DNA of 42,695 bases from Actinomycetota bacterium (GTDB taxonomy: Bacteria; Actinomycetota; Nitriliruptoria; Nitriliruptorales; Nitriliruptoraceae). Made by a program: the position numbers and the translations under genes. Shown piece by piece: positions 27,001 through 34,456 of this stretch. The DNA is taken from contig JAHWKY010000036.1 in the NCBI GenBank assembly GCA_019347575.1, forward strand, positions 1-42,695. The letters are read 5' to 3'. Numbering within the stretch: position 1 is the first letter of the stretch; every line of letters begins with the position of its first letter. The notes under the pieces are model-generated. The model was not told the DNA's origin. It saw only the letters and a list, made by a program, of their open reading frames with translations, and made no database searches.

Positions 27001-27711
27001 GTGCTCGCTTCGAACGTCGACCGCATCCTCCACATCGCCGGCGACGACGACCGGGTCCTCGACGTCGGCGGTTGGGCACGTCCGTTCTCCCGCGCCGACT
27101 GGGTGATCGATCTCCTGCCGTTCGAGACCCGAGGCATGTACGGCTGGGACGGCGAGCGCCGGTCGGAACGCTTCAGCGCCGACAGCTGGATCCAGCGCGA
27201 CATCTGCCACCGCGACCCGTGGCCGTTCGAGGATCAGCAGTTCGACTTCGCCGTGTGCTCGCACACGCTGGAGGACGTGCGCGATCCGCTCTGGGTCTGC
27301 TCCGAGCTGACGAGGGTGGCGCGTGCGGGGTACATCGAGACGCCATCGCGCCTCGAGGAGCAGACCTACGGCGTGCACGGGCCCTGGGTCGGGTGGTCGC
27401 ACCATCGGTGGCTGGTCGAGGAGGACGGTCGGGGCGGGCTCGTCTTCGTGCTCAAGCCGCACGTCCTGCACGGACGCCCGACCGCACAGTTCCCGACGCG
27501 TTTCCTCACCGCTCTCGAGCCCGAGGAGCGGGTCATGACCCTGTGGTGGGATGGCGACTTCACTCGGTCCGAGCGCATCTTCACCGGCCCCGGCGAGATC
27601 GATGACTGGCTCGACGCGGTCGTCGAGAGGAACCGGCACCGCATCCCGCCGGAGCCTCCGCCGAGCCGACGCTGGCCGCGACGACGATCCCCGCGGCGGC
27701 GCCCCGCGTGA
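27001..27711 (+). CDS. Methyltransferase-like protein (type 11 fold)
   Basis: 236 residues from GTG at 27001. Motif I is RVLDVGGWARPFSRAD; Asp/Glu of the second strand is in DWVIDLLPFE; motif IV is FDFAVCSHTLEDVRDPLWV, followed by ELTRVARAGYIETPS as in type 11 methyltransferases. The middle (GWSHHRWLVEED) and C-terminal (PPSRRWPRRRSPRRR) parts are unusual, the latter very basic. It starts four bases after the receiver gene without its own strong ribosome site, suggesting coupling. Substrate unknown. Confidence 0.75.
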   Translation: MLASNVDRILHIAGDDDRVLDVGGWARPFSRADWVIDLLPFETRGMYGWDGERRSERFSADSWIQRDICHRDPWPFEDQQFDFAVCSHTLEDVRDPLWVCSELTRVARAGYIETPSRLEEQTYGVHGPWVGWSHHRWLVEEDGRGGLVFVLKPHVLHGRPTAQFPTRFLTALEPEERVMTLWWDGDFTRSERIFTGPGEIDDWLDAVVERNRHRIPPEPPPSRRWPRRRSPRRRPA

Positions 27712-27738
27712 CGCCCGTTACGCTCTGGGTCTCCTGAA

Positions 27739-27811
27739 GGGCCCGTAGCTCAGTTGGCAGAGCGCCTGCTTTGCAAGCAGGAAGTCGTCGGTTCGAATCC
27801 GATCGGGTCCA
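27739..27811 (+). tRNA. tRNA-Ala (UGC)
   Basis: A complete 73-nt cloverleaf: acceptor GGGCCCG pairs with CGGGTCC (one G-U), D arm with GCTC/GAGC, anticodon stem CCTGC/GCAGG around loop TTTGCAA (anticodon TGC), T arm with GTTCGAATC, discriminator A. CCA is not encoded (CCT follows). Its last part (27787-27813) is repeated exactly at 31422-31448. Confidence 0.97.
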
Positions 27812-28048
27812 CCTAGGGGCAGCTCGCCGGGGTACGCCGGGGTACTTCCCCCATCACCTCGCGAACCGACTCCGGGACTTGCTGAGCGTGGTCACGCGAT
27901 TGGGCGACGATGAGGGTCGATCGGGGATCGGTGGATCGAGCGGTCGCCGTGCTGTCCGAGTACGGTCAGTCGGCCAGGACGGTCGAACGCGTGAGCTGGA
28001 CGTGGTCACGGTGGAGCAACACTCGGTAGAGGGGTGGGTGGCGCGTCG
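27812..28048. other. Intergenic region after tRNA-Ala
   Basis: No gene is supported here. The ten-base unit CGCCGGGGTA occurs twice in tandem at 27825-27844 and is followed by TTCCCCC, giving a possible weak GGGG/CCCC hairpin that could end the tRNA transcript. The remainder carries the promoter of the TetR gene, with no clear boxes. Confidence 0.5.
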
Positions 28049-28648
28049 ATGACGCTCAGCACGAAGACCCCGACTCGTGAGCGCATCCTGGATGCCGCAT
28101 GGGAACTGTTCGTCCGGCAGGGGTTCGCGGGCACGACAGTCGCGCAGATCGAGGCTGATGCCTCACTGGCTGCCGGCAGTGGCAGCCTGTATCGACACTT
28201 CTCATCGAAGGAGGCCGTCCTGCGGACAGTTGTGGATCGGGAGGTGGAGCGGGTCGATGCGGCACGCGAGCTCGGTCCGGAGCCCGTGGAGACGGGAGGC
28301 GATGTGCGCGTCGCGCTGGCGATCGAGTTCCAGCGACGCCTCGACAACCTGCGTCGTCTGCATCCGTTGATCGACCTCGTTCGGCGAGAGCGCGAGCATC
28401 TGGGTCCTTCCCAGCAACATCTGGGCGACTTGCTCGTGGAACGGAACCTGTCGGTGCGTTCGCAGCGGTTGGCGGCGTGGATGGACGCTGGCGACATCCC
28501 ACGGCGCGATCCCGGAGCTCTCACGACGACGATCATGTCTGCGTTGACCGGCTACCACCTTGCGGTCGAGTTCTTCGGCGGGCCACCGGGCGGACTTCGC
28601 GAGCAGGAACTGATCAGCACGCTGGTGGATCTCGTCACCGGTCAGTAG
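28049..28648 (+). CDS. TetR-family transcriptional regulator
   Basis: 199 residues. TetR_N domain at about 8-58 (RERILDAAWELFVRQGF, TVAQIEADASLAAGSGSLYRHFSSKE) followed by a helical ligand domain (FQRRLDNLRRLHPLIDLVRRE, ALTTTIMSALTGYHLAVEFFGGPPG). ATG at 28049 is favoured over an in-frame GTG five codons upstream that sits directly on the G-rich ribosome site. Palindromes lie just 13 bp beyond its stop, upstream of the propeller genes. Local control of those genes is the simplest reading. Confidence 0.88.
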   Translation: MTLSTKTPTRERILDAAWELFVRQGFAGTTVAQIEADASLAAGSGSLYRHFSSKEAVLRTVVDREVERVDAARELGPEPVETGGDVRVALAIEFQRRLDNLRRLHPLIDLVRREREHLGPSQQHLGDLLVERNLSVRSQRLAAWMDAGDIPRRDPGALTTTIMSALTGYHLAVEFFGGPPGGLREQELISTLVDLVTGQ

Positions 28649-28660
28649 CTGCGCGGTCGT

Positions 28661-28695
28661 GCAAGTGTCTACTTGCGTAGCGCAAGGGCCGCTTG
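28661..28695. promoter_or_regulatory. Two CAAG/CTTG operators upstream of the propeller operon
   Basis: A perfect inverted repeat GCAAGT-GTCT-ACTTGC at 28661-28676 is followed by CAAG-n5-CTTG at 28683-28695; centres are about 20 bp apart. A third palindrome forms between them (CTTGCG-TAG-CGCAAG, 28672-28686). It lies between the TetR stop and the propeller start at 28803, as expected for tandem TetR dimers repressing the operon. Confidence 0.65.
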
Positions 28696-28802
28696 TAGCG
28701 TCGCCGGCTCGACAGGCGGATGCACTGAGGGGTCGGACCTTGTCCCAGGGAAGCCGGATGCCCGATGGGGGTCGAGCGCGCCGCGTCGCGTGGGGGGACG
28801 GC

Positions 28803-30122
28803 GTGGTTCGTCGGCTCCTCCTGATGTTGGCCGTGATGCTCTTCGCACCGGTGTCGGCGTTGCCGACATCGGCACAGGAGAATCCGGTGAGCCTGGACCC
28901 GGACAAGGGCACGAAGGACGGTTCGCCGGTCGACGACCTGCCAGACCACATCCGCCTGCTCGACATCCAGCTGCCGGACGACGGCAAGGCGATGCGTCCC
29001 GATTGGTCGCCGGACGGCGAACGCCTCATCCTGCTCGATGCTCCGATCGGCGATGTCTGGGAGCACGACTTGGCGGCTGGGACGACGCGGAACCTGACCG
29101 GCTCGCTGCTGCCCGCCGGGGTGATCCGGGCCCACCACCTCAGCAACGGCGACCTGGTGCTCTGTGCTCTCACTGAACGGAGCCCGGGCGAGCCCGAATC
29201 GGACCGCTTCAACGGGCAGCTGTTCGTCGTGCAGCGTCCGCTGGGGACACGCGCACCGGTCCCCCTGGGCGAACCATGCTGGGAAGGCATCGCGGTCTCC
29301 AAGGATCCCACGTCGACGAGGATCGCCTGGAACCGATCGACCATCGACTTCACCGCCGTTCCCGAGGTCTTCGTCGAGGCCCTGATCGGCGAGTCGCAGG
29401 TGTTGACCGGCACGGTCGTCTACGACGCCGACGGGACGCCGAGCCTGGTCGACGTCGCCGTCGTGCTGGACAAGACCGACGTCTCGCCCGACACGCCGGC
29501 GGTCGAGGCGCAGGACTTCCGACCCCTCGACGACGGCGACCCCGATCCGGACGACGAGCTGATCTTCACCGCCTACTTCCACAAGGGCGGCCAGGCGATG
29601 GGCATCGACCTCGATACGGGTGAGATCACCGACTACGCGTTCGACTCGCCCTACTACGAGGAGGCCGAGGGCACCGACCCGGGCGGCGCGTACGTCATGG
29701 TCGAGCGGGACCTGACCATCACCCTGTTCCCCGGCATGGTCGACATCTGGCGACTTCCCCTCGACGGCTCCGGAGCGTTCGAGCGGATGACGACCTTCGA
29801 CCACTACGAGGGCTTCGGGGCGAACCAACCGGTCATCTCGCCCGACGGGACGCGCATGGCCTTCGGGCTCAAGGTCGAGGGTGAGGAAGGCGAGAGCGAC
29901 GGCATCCTGATCATGGACCTGGTGGCCTTCGACGATCTGCCGGAGCCGGAGCCGGAAGGGCCGGACTCCGCGCCGCCCCCGGTGGACGAGGACGACGCGG
30001 TGGGCGAGTTGGCGGCAACCGGCTCGACGCCGGCGATCCCGGCGCTGCTCGTTCTCGGTCTGGCCGGGCTGCTCGCGACGTCCCGACGCCGGCGCTCCTC
30101 GCGGGCACCCATCGACCCGTGA
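28803..30122 (+). CDS. Sortase-anchored (LAATG) beta-propeller surface protein
   Basis: 439 residues. GTG at 28803 is chosen because it gives a classical signal peptide (MVRRLLLMLAVMLFAPVSA, cut near ALPTSA); upstream in-frame starts would bury it. The body carries TolB/WD40-like (PD40) blades: RPDWSPDGERLILLD and PVISPDGTRMAFGL are clear. An acidic Pro/Glu linker (PEPEPEGPDSAPPP) spans the wall, then LAATG, a hydrophobic stretch (AIPALLVLGLAGLLA) and RRRR form a cell-wall sorting signal of the class E (LAxTG) type. The class E sortase at 19741 is the likely enzyme. It shares a four-base overlap with the next gene. Ligand unknown. Confidence 0.85.
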   Translation: MVRRLLLMLAVMLFAPVSALPTSAQENPVSLDPDKGTKDGSPVDDLPDHIRLLDIQLPDDGKAMRPDWSPDGERLILLDAPIGDVWEHDLAAGTTRNLTGSLLPAGVIRAHHLSNGDLVLCALTERSPGEPESDRFNGQLFVVQRPLGTRAPVPLGEPCWEGIAVSKDPTSTRIAWNRSTIDFTAVPEVFVEALIGESQVLTGTVVYDADGTPSLVDVAVVLDKTDVSPDTPAVEAQDFRPLDDGDPDPDDELIFTAYFHKGGQAMGIDLDTGEITDYAFDSPYYEEAEGTDPGGAYVMVERDLTITLFPGMVDIWRLPLDGSGAFERMTTFDHYEGFGANQPVISPDGTRMAFGLKVEGEEGESDGILIMDLVAFDDLPEPEPEGPDSAPPPVDEDDAVGELAATGSTPAIPALLVLGLAGLLATSRRRRSSRAPIDP

Positions 30123-31675
30123 TCACCAGGCTCTCGCGCGTAGCCGTTCGGTGTCGTCGACTCGTCTTGCTCGGGGTCGTGACGGCCGGCATGGGCCTGG
30201 TCGGCCCGATGTCCATGGCGCACGGTTCCGAGGACGTGGACTACCTCACGGCGCCCGTGGTGGAGACGAAGGTCCTCGACTGGGGGCATCGGCCCGCGTG
30301 GTCACCGGACGGCACGAAGCTGGCCTTCCTCGGCCTGCAACACCACTTCGGTGCTGGCCTCGCGTACGAGCTCGACCTGGCCACGGGTGAGGTCCGGTGC
30401 CTGACCTGCCACCTCGAGAACGGGTCCGTGCTGCGTGTCTACTACCTCCCCGACGGCAGCTTCCTCTTCCAGGCACCCGCCACGCCGCTGTACCCGACCA
30501 GCCCGGCCGACACGTCCATCCCCGAGCACTTCAACTGCGCGATCGCCGGAAGGGAGCACCAGCTCGGCCTGGGCACCGACGACGTATCGGGCCTGTTCCG
30601 GTGCGAGCTCTATTGGCTGCCCGCATCGCTGGAGGGGCCGCTCCAGCCGCTCGGTGTGCACTCGTTCGAGGAAGTCGCTATTGACCCGTCGACGTCCCGG
30701 ATCTCCTGGGTCGTACCCGCAGGAGCGGTGACACCCGACTGGCAGATCTGGCTCGGCGACCTCGTCCACGAGGGCCAGCACGCGCAGCTCATCAACCGGC
30801 AGCAGGTGTTCACGACGTTCCCGGAGTCGGTTGCGGACCCGCCGGTCATGGCGTGGATCGAGGTCATGGACTTCTTCGTTGGACGCGAAGCCATGCTCAT
30901 CTACGCGAGGCTGATCGGCACCGAGAATCAGGGCGACGGCGAGGTCCTCGAGCTCGACCTCGCCACCGGCGCGCTCACGAACCACTCCAACAACCCGGCG
31001 CACGAAGAAGCTCACCTCTTCTTCCCCGACGACACCTTCGCGCTCAACGAACGAGACGACGGCCTGTGGGCGCTCCAACTCGACGGCACGGGCCAGCACA
31101 CCCGTCGTTTCGCCGACGGCATCGGCGCCGTCTCCTCACCGGACGGCCATCGCGTCGCGTATGCGAAGGAGACCGCCGGTCCGGGTGGCCTTTGGGTGGC
31201 GACGTTCGGCGGCGCCCCATCGGGTCCCCTCGACGACGGACGACCCAGCGACGTTGTCTCCGAGCCCCCCGCCACCTCGCTTCCGTCAACCGGTTCCGCG
31301 GCACACGTCGTCGGGCTCGCAATGCTGGTGTTGGCCTTCGCGTCGCGGCAGGTCAGAGGCACATCGCAGCACTCGGTGACACCCGCCGCGACGGGGGTGA
31401 ACCCCTTTGTAAGCAGGAGTGGTCGGTTCGAATCCGATCGGGTCCACCACGCCAGTGCCCGCCCCGTCGATGTACGCGTTCCGGTGCGATACGGCACCGA
31501 AGTGCATACACCGAGTGACCACGAGGGTGATCGCGCGGGCGAGAGTCGCGAGGTGGCGATCGTCAGCTGCTGGGCAGGGCACCCAGCTTCTGCAGTCGCA
31601 TCTCGATCGCACGTTGCGAGCGGCCATGCTCGCGGGCGAGGTCCGCGAGCGACGCCCCGTCCTCGAACGCCGTGA
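30119..31675 (+). CDS. Second beta-propeller surface protein (LPSTG) with run-on C-terminus
   Basis: 518 residues from GTG overlapping the previous stop. Signal peptide (about 1-37), then PD40-type blades (RPAWSPDGTKLAFLG, AVSSPDGHRVAYA) and Cys-containing loops. A sorting signal follows: LPSTG, a hydrophobic helix (HVVGLAMLVLAFA) and a short basic tail (RQVR). A normal anchored protein would stop here, at about 31360. Instead the frame runs on about 100 residues, through a tRNA-like segment (31404-31449), and overlaps the 3' end of the opposite gene by 113 bp. I infer the natural stop was lost when the tRNA-like segment arrived. Anchoring may be impaired, since sorting signals work near the end. 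Confidence 0.75.
   Translation: MITRLSRVAVRCRRLVLLGVVTAGMGLVGPMSMAHGSEDVDYLTAPVVETKVLDWGHRPAWSPDGTKLAFLGLQHHFGAGLAYELDLATGEVRCLTCHLENGSVLRVYYLPDGSFLFQAPATPLYPTSPADTSIPEHFNCAIAGREHQLGLGTDDVSGLFRCELYWLPASLEGPLQPLGVHSFEEVAIDPSTSRISWVVPAGAVTPDWQIWLGDLVHEGQHAQLINRQQVFTTFPESVADPPVMAWIEVMDFFVGREAMLIYARLIGTENQGDGEVLELDLATGALTNHSNNPAHEEAHLFFPDDTFALNERDDGLWALQLDGTGQHTRRFADGIGAVSSPDGHRVAYAKETAGPGGLWVATFGGAPSGPLDDGRPSDVVSEPPATSLPSTGSAAHVVGLAMLVLAFASRQVRGTSQHSVTPAATGVNPFVSRSGRFESDRVHHASARPVDVRVPVRYGTEVHTPSDHEGDRAGESREVAIVSCWAGHPASAVASRSHVASGHARGRGPRATPRPRTP
31404..31449 (+). repeat. Degenerate copy of tRNA-Ala 3' half (attachment-site-like)
   Basis: Positions 31422-31448 match the tRNA-Ala 3' end (27787-27813) base for base: T arm, acceptor strand and the following ACC. 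Upstream, similarity continues to the anticodon loop with a few changes (CTTTGTAAG against CTTTGCAAG), and the 5' half of the tRNA is missing. The next base makes CCA complete. 3' tRNA copies of this kind mark integration of mobile elements. No integrase lies between the two copies. Confidence 0.75.
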
Positions 31676-32057
31676 CGAGCTGACGCTCCTCGTCCCGCGT
31701 CCACGAGCGGAAGGCGTTCGCGTTGCGTTCGCGGGCCCGTTCCACGACCTCGTCGCGGTCGCCCGTGTCGTCCACGGCACGCAGTCGCGGCCGCCGACCT
31801 TGCCCAGCGGAGGACGGCGTGGACGGAACCGGCGCCGCCGCGCCGGCTTGCGCCCGCGCCCCGAGCACTCGAGCCAGGCCCTCGAGGAAGGCCGTCAGCT
31901 CGTCGGCGTCCTCGACGGTGATGCGGCACACGTCCTCGTCCCCGTCCGGTGTCTCCTGTCGCAGCGTCAGACGGCCGCGGTCGGGATCGGCGACGAAGAC
32001 GAAGTCCTTGCCGTCCTCCTGGACACGGACCTCACGCCGTTCACTGATGGCGCCCAT
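31563..32057 (-). CDS. SANT/HTH-type DNA-binding protein with beta-rich N-terminus
   Basis: 164 residues. The N-terminal part (REVRVQEDGKDFVFVADP, GRLTLRQETPDGDED) is rich in beta strands, reminiscent of PC4/single-strand-binding-type or regulator modules. A Pro/Ala linker follows. The C-terminal 45 residues (FRSWTRDEERQLVTAFEDG, LADLAREHGRSQRAIEMRL, QKLGAL) look like a Myb/SANT-like helix-turn-helix. Similar tails are used by bacterial proteins to bind DNA. ATG at 32057, weak ribosome site. Divergent from the secreted protein at 32195. Confidence 0.6.
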   Translation of the reverse strand: MGAISERREVRVQEDGKDFVFVADPDRGRLTLRQETPDGDEDVCRITVEDADELTAFLEGLARVLGARAQAGAAAPVPSTPSSAGQGRRPRLRAVDDTGDRDEVVERARERNANAFRSWTRDEERQLVTAFEDGASLADLAREHGRSQRAIEMRLQKLGALPSS

Positions 32058-32194
32058 GGGCGTGACGGTACGCAGCTCGTTCCGTCGCGCCGATGGCCGC
32101 TCGGACAGGGAGGATGGCGTGGGAAGCGCGCAGGGGATGGCCTGTCCGGCGTCGAAGTCGTCGAAGGAGAGGTAGCTACGGAGGGGAACCGCAC

Positions 32195-33181
32195 ATGCGC
32201 TCGAAGCTGACCATCCTCGTCGCGCTCGCACTGGCAGGCACCGCGATCGCCGCCATCCCGGCATCGGAGCACGGGGAGGAGGGCCCCACACCGACCACGA
32301 TCACGACGGCGGAGGTGAACCCCACAGGACCCGCAGCGTGGGAGATCACCGGCACCGTCGACTACGGCGGGCAGGCGCCGGTCGTGCTCGGGACCGACGC
32401 CACCGGGGACGCCCCACCGAACGGGACCGGGCACACCGCGGGCCTCGGTCTGGACCTCACCCAACTGGTCGCGTACGCGTCGGACGGTGACGAGCCGGTC
32501 GTCACCCTCGAGTGGCACGCGACGGCGCTCGATCAACTGCCCCCGCCCGAACTCATCCGGTACTACTGGCAGGTCGAGATCGGCCTCAGCGGCGGTTGGG
32601 CGTTCCAGGCCAAGACCAGCGATGTGGTCTCAGCGGCCAACCTCGGCGACGGCGAGCCCGAGACTATCGCCGGCAACGTCGCCTCGTACGCCGGCTCGAC
32701 CGTCCCGAGCTTCCGTATCCGCGGCAACTGCGGCAACGTCACGGTGGGACCCGTGTCGCCCGCCAGCAACTGCGGTCACGTGGCCTGGGTGGATGGGGAG
32801 TTCGACTTCGACGCCAACGTCGTGCGCTTCTTCCTGCCCCTCGATCTCGACAACGCTGCGGCGATCCGTCCCGGCGCGGTCCTCACCGCGGTCGAGAACG
32901 GCACGTACGCCGCGATCCAGGCGGTTGCCGACATCGGCAACACCCGCGACACGATCGCGCAGGAGGTCGCCTACACCATCCCCGAGCGGACGGCGTCGGT
33001 CTCGTTGGTCGACGCCGACGGCGAGCTGGTCAAGGCCGGCACGCTGACCGTGGCCGACGACAGCAGCATCAGCGGCGGTCTCGATGCCGGGGCGATCGCG
33101 CCCGGTGCGTACCGGCTCGACGTGACCGCGTGCTTCGCCGCCAACTGCGACACCGACACACGCACCGTCACGGTGTCGTAG
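32195..33181 (+). CDS. Secreted protein of unknown function
   Basis: 328 residues. GGAGGGG eight bases before the ATG fixes the start. Signal peptide 1-20 (MRSKLTILVALALAGTAIA). The body is beta-rich (WEITGTVDYGGQAPVVLG, PVVTLEWHATALDQLPPPEL, YWQVEIGLSGGWAFQ) with Cys pairs (GNCGNVTV ... SNCGHVAW; ACFAANCDTD) that could form disulfides, ending in an Ig-like strand pattern (YRLDVTACF ... TRTVTVS). No family recognised. It converges on, and overlaps by 14 bases, the histidine kinase gene. Confidence 0.72.
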   Translation: MRSKLTILVALALAGTAIAAIPASEHGEEGPTPTTITTAEVNPTGPAAWEITGTVDYGGQAPVVLGTDATGDAPPNGTGHTAGLGLDLTQLVAYASDGDEPVVTLEWHATALDQLPPPELIRYYWQVEIGLSGGWAFQAKTSDVVSAANLGDGEPETIAGNVASYAGSTVPSFRIRGNCGNVTVGPVSPASNCGHVAWVDGEFDFDANVVRFFLPLDLDNAAAIRPGAVLTAVENGTYAAIQAVADIGNTRDTIAQEVAYTIPERTASVSLVDADGELVKAGTLTVADDSSISGGLDAGAIAPGAYRLDVTACFAANCDTDTRTVTVS

Positions 33182-34265
33182 CCGCGGGCAGGTCGACCGC
33201 GAACGTGGAGCCGCGGTCGACATCGCTGCACACCACGACGCGGCCGCCGTAACGCTCGGCGAACCCACGCACGATCGTCAGGCCGAGCCCCGCACCCTGG
33301 GTCGGCCGGGTCATGACGTCGCCGAGCCGCACGAAGCGTTCGAAGATGTGGGCATGCTCGGATGGCGGGATGCCGGGCCCTTCGTCCTCGACGGCGATCG
33401 TCACCTCGCCGCCGTGCACCTCCGCGGTCACGGTCACCGCCCCGTCCGTGTGACGCAGCGCGTTGTCCAGCAGGCCCCGGACGATCCGCGCCACGGCGCG
33501 ATCGGTCGCCAGGACGCTCGCCGCTTCGGGGAGTTGGGTCGTGACCCGCTCGCGGTCCTCGTCGGGCAGATCCTCGATCGCCCCGGTGACCACCTCGACG
33601 ACATCGACGGGCTGTGCCGTCGCCGCCCACGTCGGATCGTCCACCGTCGCGGCGTCGATGAGGTCGCTGACGAGCGCCTCGAGTCGCTTCAACGAGACGA
33701 GCATCAGATCGGCGAACTCGCGGATACGGTCGGGCGTCATGCGGTCGGCTGCCCGCTCCATCGTGAGCAGCAGCGCCTTCAGGGGTGTCATGGGGGTGCG
33801 CAGCTCGTGGGCCGCGGTCGCGATGAAGTCGGCGCGTGCCTGCTGCTCATCGTCGAGCCCGCCGAGCTCCTCGACGACGAGCACGACCCCGACGGTGCCC
33901 TGCTCGTCGGCAACCGTCGCGGTCCGCATCGCGATGTCCAACCACGTGCCATCGACGTGCAGGAGCGAGAGCCGCTGCGTCGTCGTGTCCCGCGGCGTGC
34001 GGAGCGCATCGGCGATCGGGTTCCCGATCGCCACGGGCAGCTCGCGCCCCGCCGCGTCCCGCAGCCGTAGCGCCATGAACCACGCATGGCCCACGACCGC
34101 CTCAGCGGTGAAGCCGGTCAGCTCCTGCATGCCGGTGTTCCAGAGCAGGATCACGCCATCGGGACCGATGACCGCCACGGCGTCCGCGGTGACCCCCACG
34201 ACGCGTTCGAGGTAGCGCGTGGCCAAGCCGCGCGCACCATCAGCGACGTCGTGTCGGGCCGGCAT
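33168..34265 (-). CDS. Soluble PAS-domain sensor histidine kinase
   Basis: 365 residues. A PAS domain (about 25-140, AVIGPDGVILLWNTGMQELTG) is followed by a dimerisation/phosphoacceptor domain with His in FIATAAHELRTPMTP and an HATPase domain with DNALRH (N box), VEDEGPGIP (G1) and GAGLGLTIVRG (G2). No membrane segments are seen, so it senses a cytoplasmic signal. ATG at 34265 is chosen for GGAGGTGA immediately upstream. No response regulator is adjacent; the orphan receiver at 26559 or a distant protein could be its partner. Confidence 0.9.
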   Translation of the reverse strand: MPARHDVADGARGLATRYLERVVGVTADAVAVIGPDGVILLWNTGMQELTGFTAEAVVGHAWFMALRLRDAAGRELPVAIGNPIADALRTPRDTTTQRLSLLHVDGTWLDIAMRTATVADEQGTVGVVLVVEELGGLDDEQQARADFIATAAHELRTPMTPLKALLLTMERAADRMTPDRIREFADLMLVSLKRLEALVSDLIDAATVDDPTWAATAQPVDVVEVVTGAIEDLPDEDRERVTTQLPEAASVLATDRAVARIVRGLLDNALRHTDGAVTVTAEVHGGEVTIAVEDEGPGIPPSEHAHIFERFVRLGDVMTRPTQGAGLGLTIVRGFAERYGGRVVVCSDVDRGSTFAVDLPAATTP

Positions 34266-34456
34266 GGCCCTCACCTCCCACCTGACTAGTGACACCATCG
34301 GACTTCTGAGCCAGAACGGACATGGCCCGACCGGGTCACGCGGCGTGGTCCGTTGGAGCTAGACGGCTGTACGCCGAACGGCCGCAACCCCCGCGGAACG
34401 GCCCCCTCGGCCAGGTCGCTCACCTAGGGTTCCGCGTGGCGAACGGGAGGGTGAGC

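Noticed and set aside
27771-28052. Open frame starting inside tRNA-Ala
   Set aside because: It translates the tRNA 3' end and has no ribosome site or family; an artefact of the tRNA sequence.
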